A stretch of 27,951 nt of DNA from CANKHA01 sp034668825 (GTDB taxonomy: Bacteria > Pseudomonadota > Alphaproteobacteria > Rhizobiales > Xanthobacteraceae): positions 1-27,951 of the forward strand of contig JAXDOR010000149.1 in the NCBI GenBank assembly GCA_034668825.1. Direction: 5' to 3'. The notes beneath the pieces were generated by a model. The model searched no databases and had not been told where the DNA came from. It saw nothing but the letters and a program-made list of their open reading frames with translations. The position numbers were made by a program, and so were the translations under genes. Every line of letters begins with the position of its first letter. The stretch's first letter is position 1. This document shows positions 23,798-27,951 of the stretch, piece by piece.

Positions 23798-24260
23798 CGA
23801 ATACGAATTCTATCAGGGATTGGTTTTACGGCAGCTGGTAGTAGAATCTGAGACTTCGATCATTCTCACCCCTTTTTCAAGAAATGGACGCCTAAACGCC
23901 TTCGCAGTTAACGGGAAAATTGGAGTTTTTATCAAGCACTCTTCAAAGAGGATGTCGCCATGGTCTTTCACGTTTAGTCTGGATCATGTTTCCGATCTAT
24001 TGGACTTGGAGGGAGCTTTGTTCGATTCATTCGTGGTTTTCGTTTGTGGAGACGACGGCATAGTTACGCTGTCGGCAGCCCAGCTACATCAAATTTTCAG
24101 CTTCGAAGAAAGCGAACACGCTTGGGTTCGTATTGAGCGACGACCCCGATCTCAATATGGAGTGACCGGGAATAGAGCAGAACTTCCGAATAAAGTTCCG
24201 ACCGGTACTGCTCCTATATTAGAAGCAATTCGCAACAAGCTACGTGAACGCGCATCATGA
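23790..24260 (+). CDS. Unrecognised 156-aa protein of the Z1-methyltransferase operon
   Basis: The start ATG 23790 lies inside the end of the Z1 gene and the stop overlaps the methyltransferase ATG, so it is an integral operon member. Visible features: GRLNAFAVNGKIGVFIKHSS followed by KRMSPWSFTFSLDHV, an Asp-rich middle (FVVFVCGDDGIVTLSAAQL), then the basic segment RIERRPRSQYGVTG. Mixed beta-alpha character with a conserved-looking IKHSSKR core is compatible with a small nuclease or DNA-recognition protein, for example a PD-(D/E)XK-like fold, but I cannot identify catalytic residues with confidence. No signal peptide or membrane span. In context, the candidate effector or specificity partner. 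Confidence 0.75.
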   Translation: MSDEYEFYQGLVLRQLVVESETSIILTPFSRNGRLNAFAVNGKIGVFIKHSSKRMSPWSFTFSLDHVSDLLDLEGALFDSFVVFVCGDDGIVTLSAAQLHQIFSFEESEHAWVRIERRPRSQYGVTGNRAELPNKVPTGTAPILEAIRNKLRERAS

Positions 24261-25522
24261 GCCGATCTCATAAAAATACAATTTACGATGCGCTCGGTCG
24301 TAACTCCGTGCATCCCTTTCCTGCGCGGATGGCGCCAGGAATTGCATTTGATGTTCTAGCGGCATCGCGTAGGCCCCTACGAGTCCTCGATCCAATGATG
24401 GGTTCAGGTACCGTGCTTGCGCTCGCACGATCGGCCGGGCATCGGGCGTCGGGCATTGACATCGATCCGCTTGCGGTTTTGATATCGAGGGTTTGGACAA
24501 CCAAGATTGATCGAGAAAGAATTCTCCATCAATCACATCAAGTGCTTATACGTGCCAACCAGCTTTATACTTCTGGCGGACAAGGCTACCCAAAGGACGC
24601 TACCTCAGAGACAAAAAAATTCATACGATATTGGTTTGACAACGATACGCGACGGCAACTTGCCTGTTTGGCGACGTGCATAGGTCGGCTACGGCATCAC
24701 AAGACTCGAGATGTCCTGTGGTGTGCATTTTCTCGTCTGATCATAACAAAACAGGCGGGCGCTTCACTGGCTCAGGACTTGTCTCATAGTAGACCTCATA
24801 AAGTTTATACCAAAGCACCGATCAAACCTTTCGAGAGATACCTCCTTGCAGTTAAACAAGTTGTCGAGAACTGCATCGATAAGAGCGAGCGTTTCGCCGG
24901 TCCAGCATCATCTGCTTCTAAAGGTGACGCGAGGAAGCTTCGAACGAAGTCGGGATCAATCGACTTGGTACTGACCTCTCCTCCGTACCTAAACGCAATC
25001 GATTACATCCGTTGCAGTAAATTTTCGCTGGTGTGGATGGGTCATCAAATAGCGGAACTGAGCTGGTTGCGAAGCAGGAGCGTCGGAACCGAGATTGGAA
25101 GTAAGCAGGCCGCTCACAACGAATATGCAACTCGGCTTATAGGCAAGCTTAAGCTTGATCGCTCTTTGTCGGCTAGACATCAGGGAATTTTGACTCGCTT
25201 CATCGAAGACATGCATATCTCCATCAAAGAAGTGTCCCGAGTCTTGGTGCCGGGAGGAAAAGCAGTTTACGTTTTAGGAGAAAATACACTTAGAGGCACA
25301 TACATTTGCAATTCGAAGATACTCATTGCTTTGGCCACAAGAGCAGGCTTGTGCTTGTCAAAACAGACGTCGCGCGCTCTTCCCCCCAGCCGACGATACC
25401 TTCCGCCTCCTACGAAGCGCCGCCAACGTGGAAAAATAACCGCACGCATGCGACGGGAAGTGATTTTGACATTTCGAAAGCCAAAGATTCGAACTAAGTC
25501 GACAGATAAAACTGTGGCTTAG
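24257..25522 (+). CDS. DNA methyltransferase (N6-adenine or N4-cytosine type)
   Basis: Adds a methyl group from SAM to an exocyclic amine in DNA. The 421-aa protein opens with NSVHPFPARMAP (motif X-like), VLDPMMGSGTVLALA (SAM-binding motif I, about 43-57) and GIDIDPLAV (motif II), and has DLVLTSPPYLNAIDY with catalytic TSPPY at 240-244 and VLVPGGKAVYVLGE further on. About 190 residues separate motif I and motif IV, far more than in simple gamma enzymes, and probably hold target recognition. The C-terminus is very basic. It starts by an ATGA overlap with the 156-aa gene. In this operon it would protect or mark self DNA; no classical restriction endonuclease is seen beside it. Confidence 0.88.
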   Translation: MSRSHKNTIYDALGRNSVHPFPARMAPGIAFDVLAASRRPLRVLDPMMGSGTVLALARSAGHRASGIDIDPLAVLISRVWTTKIDRERILHQSHQVLIRANQLYTSGGQGYPKDATSETKKFIRYWFDNDTRRQLACLATCIGRLRHHKTRDVLWCAFSRLIITKQAGASLAQDLSHSRPHKVYTKAPIKPFERYLLAVKQVVENCIDKSERFAGPASSASKGDARKLRTKSGSIDLVLTSPPYLNAIDYIRCSKFSLVWMGHQIAELSWLRSRSVGTEIGSKQAAHNEYATRLIGKLKLDRSLSARHQGILTRFIEDMHISIKEVSRVLVPGGKAVYVLGENTLRGTYICNSKILIALATRAGLCLSKQTSRALPPSRRYLPPPTKRRQRGKITARMRREVILTFRKPKIRTKSTDKTVA

Positions 25523-25533
25523 CCGGCGCGCTG

Positions 25534-25794
25534 CTAGGCCATACGGATGTAGCCAGGGATCGCTTGTAGACCTTCAGGCGCCTTGACATGCTTTGCAATT
25601 CTCAAATTTAGGCACTTGCGAAAATCTTCTCTAGTTTCGAATAGAACATATCCATGTGGATCGCATAGCGCTCCGGGAAATCTCTCCAACAAATGAAACC
25701 ATGCGCCCTCGTGGTGGTAGAGCACATGTTGAGCCGGTATATTCCATTCGCGTTGAAGCTGCCGTCCGGAATTTGATCGAGCACGACTTGTCAT
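25534..25794 (-). CDS. 86-aa protein with FPGAL-DPHGYVLFET motif, convergent to the methyltransferase
   Basis: The product reads WNIPAQHVLYHHEGAWFHLL, RFPGALCDPHGYVLFET and EGLQAIPGYIRM. This pattern seems familiar from small proteins or N-terminal modules near HNH or restriction genes, but I cannot name the family. ATG 25794 lies five bases past the transglycosylase stop and can use GGGAGG in that gene's end, so it is read from the housekeeping side. Its composition (25 G/C of 60 at 25621-25680) matches the island rather than its upstream neighbour. It ends 11 bp from the methyltransferase stop. The longer frame up to 26163 is antisense-frame noise within the transglycosylase gene. Confidence 0.7.
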   Translation of the reverse strand: MTSRARSNSGRQLQREWNIPAQHVLYHHEGAWFHLLERFPGALCDPHGYVLFETREDFRKCLNLRIAKHVKAPEGLQAIPGYIRMA

Positions 25795-25799
25795 AACCT

Positions 25800-26624
25800 T
25801 CACCTCCCGCCCAGCCGCTCCGCCATCAGCACGATGGTCTTGCGATAGATCTCGGAACGGTTCCACTCGCGCATCGCCTGGAAATTCTCCGTGCCCTCGC
25901 CGAACGGCGCGCCGGCGCGCCAGCCGTTCACCCGCAACAGATTGGCCGTCGAGGCCAGCACATCCGGCACGCTGTGGCGCAGATCGACATGGCCGTTGCC
26001 GTCGTAATCGACGCCATACTTGATATAGGATGAGGGGAGAAACTGCGTCTGACCGATCTCGCCGGCATAAGCGCCGATCAGGTCGCGCAACGGCAGATCG
26101 CCGCGCTGGACGATCTGCAAGGCGGCGATCAGCTCGCGCTGGAATAATTCGGTGCGGCGGCAATCATGCGCCAGCGTGGCGATGGTGCGCACCACCGGCA
26201 GCCTGCCCATGTCGCCGGTGCCGTTGTCGCTTTCCAGCGTCCAGATCGCCATGATCACCGCCGGCGGCACGCCGAATTGTTGCTCGATGCGCGCGAGCAG
26301 CGGGGCATGGCGCGCCATCAACTGGCGGCCGCGGGCGATGCGCGCGGGGATGACGCGGGTCGAGGCGTATTGCTCGAAGCTCTGGGCGTGGAACATGCCG
26401 CGCTGGCGGCGGTCGAAGGCCATCACCGTCGGGTCCGGCGTCAGCCCGGCAAAGGCCTGGGCGACGACCTGGGGCGAGACGCCGGCGCCCTGCGCCTCGC
26501 GCGCGATGGAGGCGAGGAAAGTGTTGAAATCGCCGCCGCATTGCGCCGCGGAGGCGGGGGTGGCGAGAAGGAAAGTGACGAGTAAGACTAAAAGTGGGCG
26601 TGCAATCATGGTGGCCAGCATCAT
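25800..26624 (-). CDS. Lytic murein transglycosylase, MltB family
   Basis: Cleaves peptidoglycan strands to 1,6-anhydro ends in the periplasm. The product (up to 274 aa) has a signal peptide (ARPLLVLLVTFLLATPASAA), then FNTFLASIAREAQGAGVSPQ, AFDRRQRGMFHAQSFEQY, AIWTLESDNGTGDMG with the catalytic Glu, YAGEIGQTQFLPSSYIKYGVDYDGNGHVDLRHS and NGWRAGAPFG, all typical. Starts at 26624, 26621 or 26609 (MIARPLLVLL) are possible; the signal peptide fits 26609 best, while 26624 lies one base past the upstream stop and would be coupled. It follows a gp5-like OB protein gene and precedes the 86-aa gene. Confidence 0.9.
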   Translation of the reverse strand: MMLATMIARPLLVLLVTFLLATPASAAQCGGDFNTFLASIAREAQGAGVSPQVVAQAFAGLTPDPTVMAFDRRQRGMFHAQSFEQYASTRVIPARIARGRQLMARHAPLLARIEQQFGVPPAVIMAIWTLESDNGTGDMGRLPVVRTIATLAHDCRRTELFQRELIAALQIVQRGDLPLRDLIGAYAGEIGQTQFLPSSYIKYGVDYDGNGHVDLRHSVPDVLASTANLLRVNGWRAGAPFGEGTENFQAMREWNRSEIYRKTIVLMAERLGGR

Positions 26625-26625
26625 A

Positions 26626-26877
26626 TTACTTGACCCAAAAACAGCCGACCCAAATCGGCTGTGTTACGTCGCTGTTTTCGAACTCGACCCAAACATGGGT
26701 CCCGGCCGGAGGGATTTGACGCATGTCGGGGTGATGGCCGGCGTAGGGAACGCATGGCATCGCCCAGGCGACATGGTCCGTCACCGAAGGAACCGAAACC
26801 CTCACGCGCCCCAAATGCATCGGATCGGCGCTGTCGACCACGGTGCCGCGATATTTTCCACTTAACGGCGTGGGCAT
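26626..26877 (-). CDS. Stand-alone gp5/VgrG-type baseplate OB-fold protein
   Basis: The 83-aa product is almost exactly one OB domain of the phage gp5 / baseplate V group: GKYRGTVVDSADPMHLGRVR, WAMPCVPYAGHH, IPPAGTHVWVEFENSD and QPIWVGCFW. Such domains sit in the central spike of contractile phage tails, type VI secretion and extracellular injection systems. No spike helix or effector follows; instead an MltB-type transglycosylase gene begins one to three bases later. ATG 26877 shares one base with the upstream rpoD stop (TGATG), implying coupling; an in-frame TTG sits just before. Whether it is a domesticated phage part is unknown. Confidence 0.8.
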   Translation of the reverse strand: MPTPLSGKYRGTVVDSADPMHLGRVRVSVPSVTDHVAWAMPCVPYAGHHPDMRQIPPAGTHVWVEFENSDVTQPIWVGCFWVK

Positions 26878-27062
26878 CAATTATCCAAAAAGCTTCGCAG
26901 CTTGCGGGAACGCGATGGATGCTTCAGCTTGCGCAGCGCCTTGGCCTCGATCTGCCGGATGCGCTCGCGGGTGACCGAGAACTGCTGGCCGACTTCTTCC
27001 AGCGTGTGGTCGGTGTTCATGCCGATGCCGAAGCGCATTCTGAGCACGCGCTCCTCGCGCGG
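26877..27062 (-). pseudogene. rpoD: 3' end of an rpoD copy (minus strand), cut at 27062
   Basis: The last about 61 codons of sigma-70 are intact on minus: PREERVLRMRFGIGMNTDHT, LEEVGQQFSVTRERIRQIEA (region 4.2 helix-turn-helix) and SRKLRSFLDN, ending with TGA. Upstream of 27062 the minus strand is merely antisense to the second rpoD copy, so the coding similarity stops abruptly. Its stop overlaps the OB-protein start, so this end looks like the native chromosomal arrangement. As seen here it cannot make a sigma factor. Confidence 0.85.
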
Positions 27063-27930
<868 letters not shown>

Positions 27931-27951
27931 CCCTCGACCTCGTCTGGGCTC

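Noticed and set aside
24255..24536. Minus-strand 93-codon frame at the methyltransferase start
   Set aside because: Antisense to the conserved SAM-binding motif; no start signal.

Overview
The window comes from a GC-rich alphaproteobacterium, most likely a member of Hyphomicrobiales near Bradyrhizobium, Rhodopseudomonas or Xanthobacteraceae. Supporting signs are a LexA box of the alphaproteobacterial form GTTC-N7-GTTC, an imuA-imuB-dnaE2 mutasome, DUF1236, DUF4112 and DUF2293 proteins, and many short palindromic repeats of the kind scattered through these genomes.

Layout. (1) Positions 1-12771 are an almost uninterrupted DNA-repair district. It starts with the SOS mutasome imuA, imuB, dnaE2 on the minus strand, with dnaE2 cut by the window edge. 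A divergent UdgX-type uracil-DNA glycosylase follows. Then comes the four-gene 'ligase-associated' set: ATP-dependent ligase and MBL-fold exonuclease on minus, Lhr-type DEXH helicase and PdeM phosphoesterase on plus, with an alpha/beta hydrolase in the middle. (2) Positions 12805-21383 hold ordinary chromosomal genes: a 6-phosphofructokinase, a CAU tRNA (probably Ile2), an amidohydrolase, small secreted or membrane proteins, a membrane adenylate cyclase with a CxxCH heme site, a small HTH-like protein, a secreted esterase, a DUF2293 protein and a small Cys-rich protein. (3) Positions 21384-21958 are repeat-rich with no convincing gene. (4) About 21830-25794 is a compact island of clearly lower GC. 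It encodes a Z1-domain superfamily-2 ATPase, an unrecognised 156-aa protein and a DNA methyltransferase, all overlapping by a few bases, plus a convergent 86-aa protein. It looks like a restriction/defence-type system and is the best candidate here for something little described. (5) Positions 25800-26877 hold a lytic transglycosylase and a stand-alone gp5/VgrG-type baseplate OB-fold protein, in line with the 3' end of an rpoD copy. (6) At about 27062 that rpoD end is joined head-to-head to a second, diverged, 5'-truncated rpoD copy on the plus strand. This is either a rearrangement or an assembly chimera.

A second theme is repeat invasion of coding sequence. Palindromic repeat units sit in frame inside imuB (twice), the ligase gene and the lhr-type helicase gene, adding low-complexity Arg/Ser/Pro/Gly-rich segments to conserved repair enzymes. 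Related hairpins fill intergenic gaps at 5351-5466 and 20828-20999.
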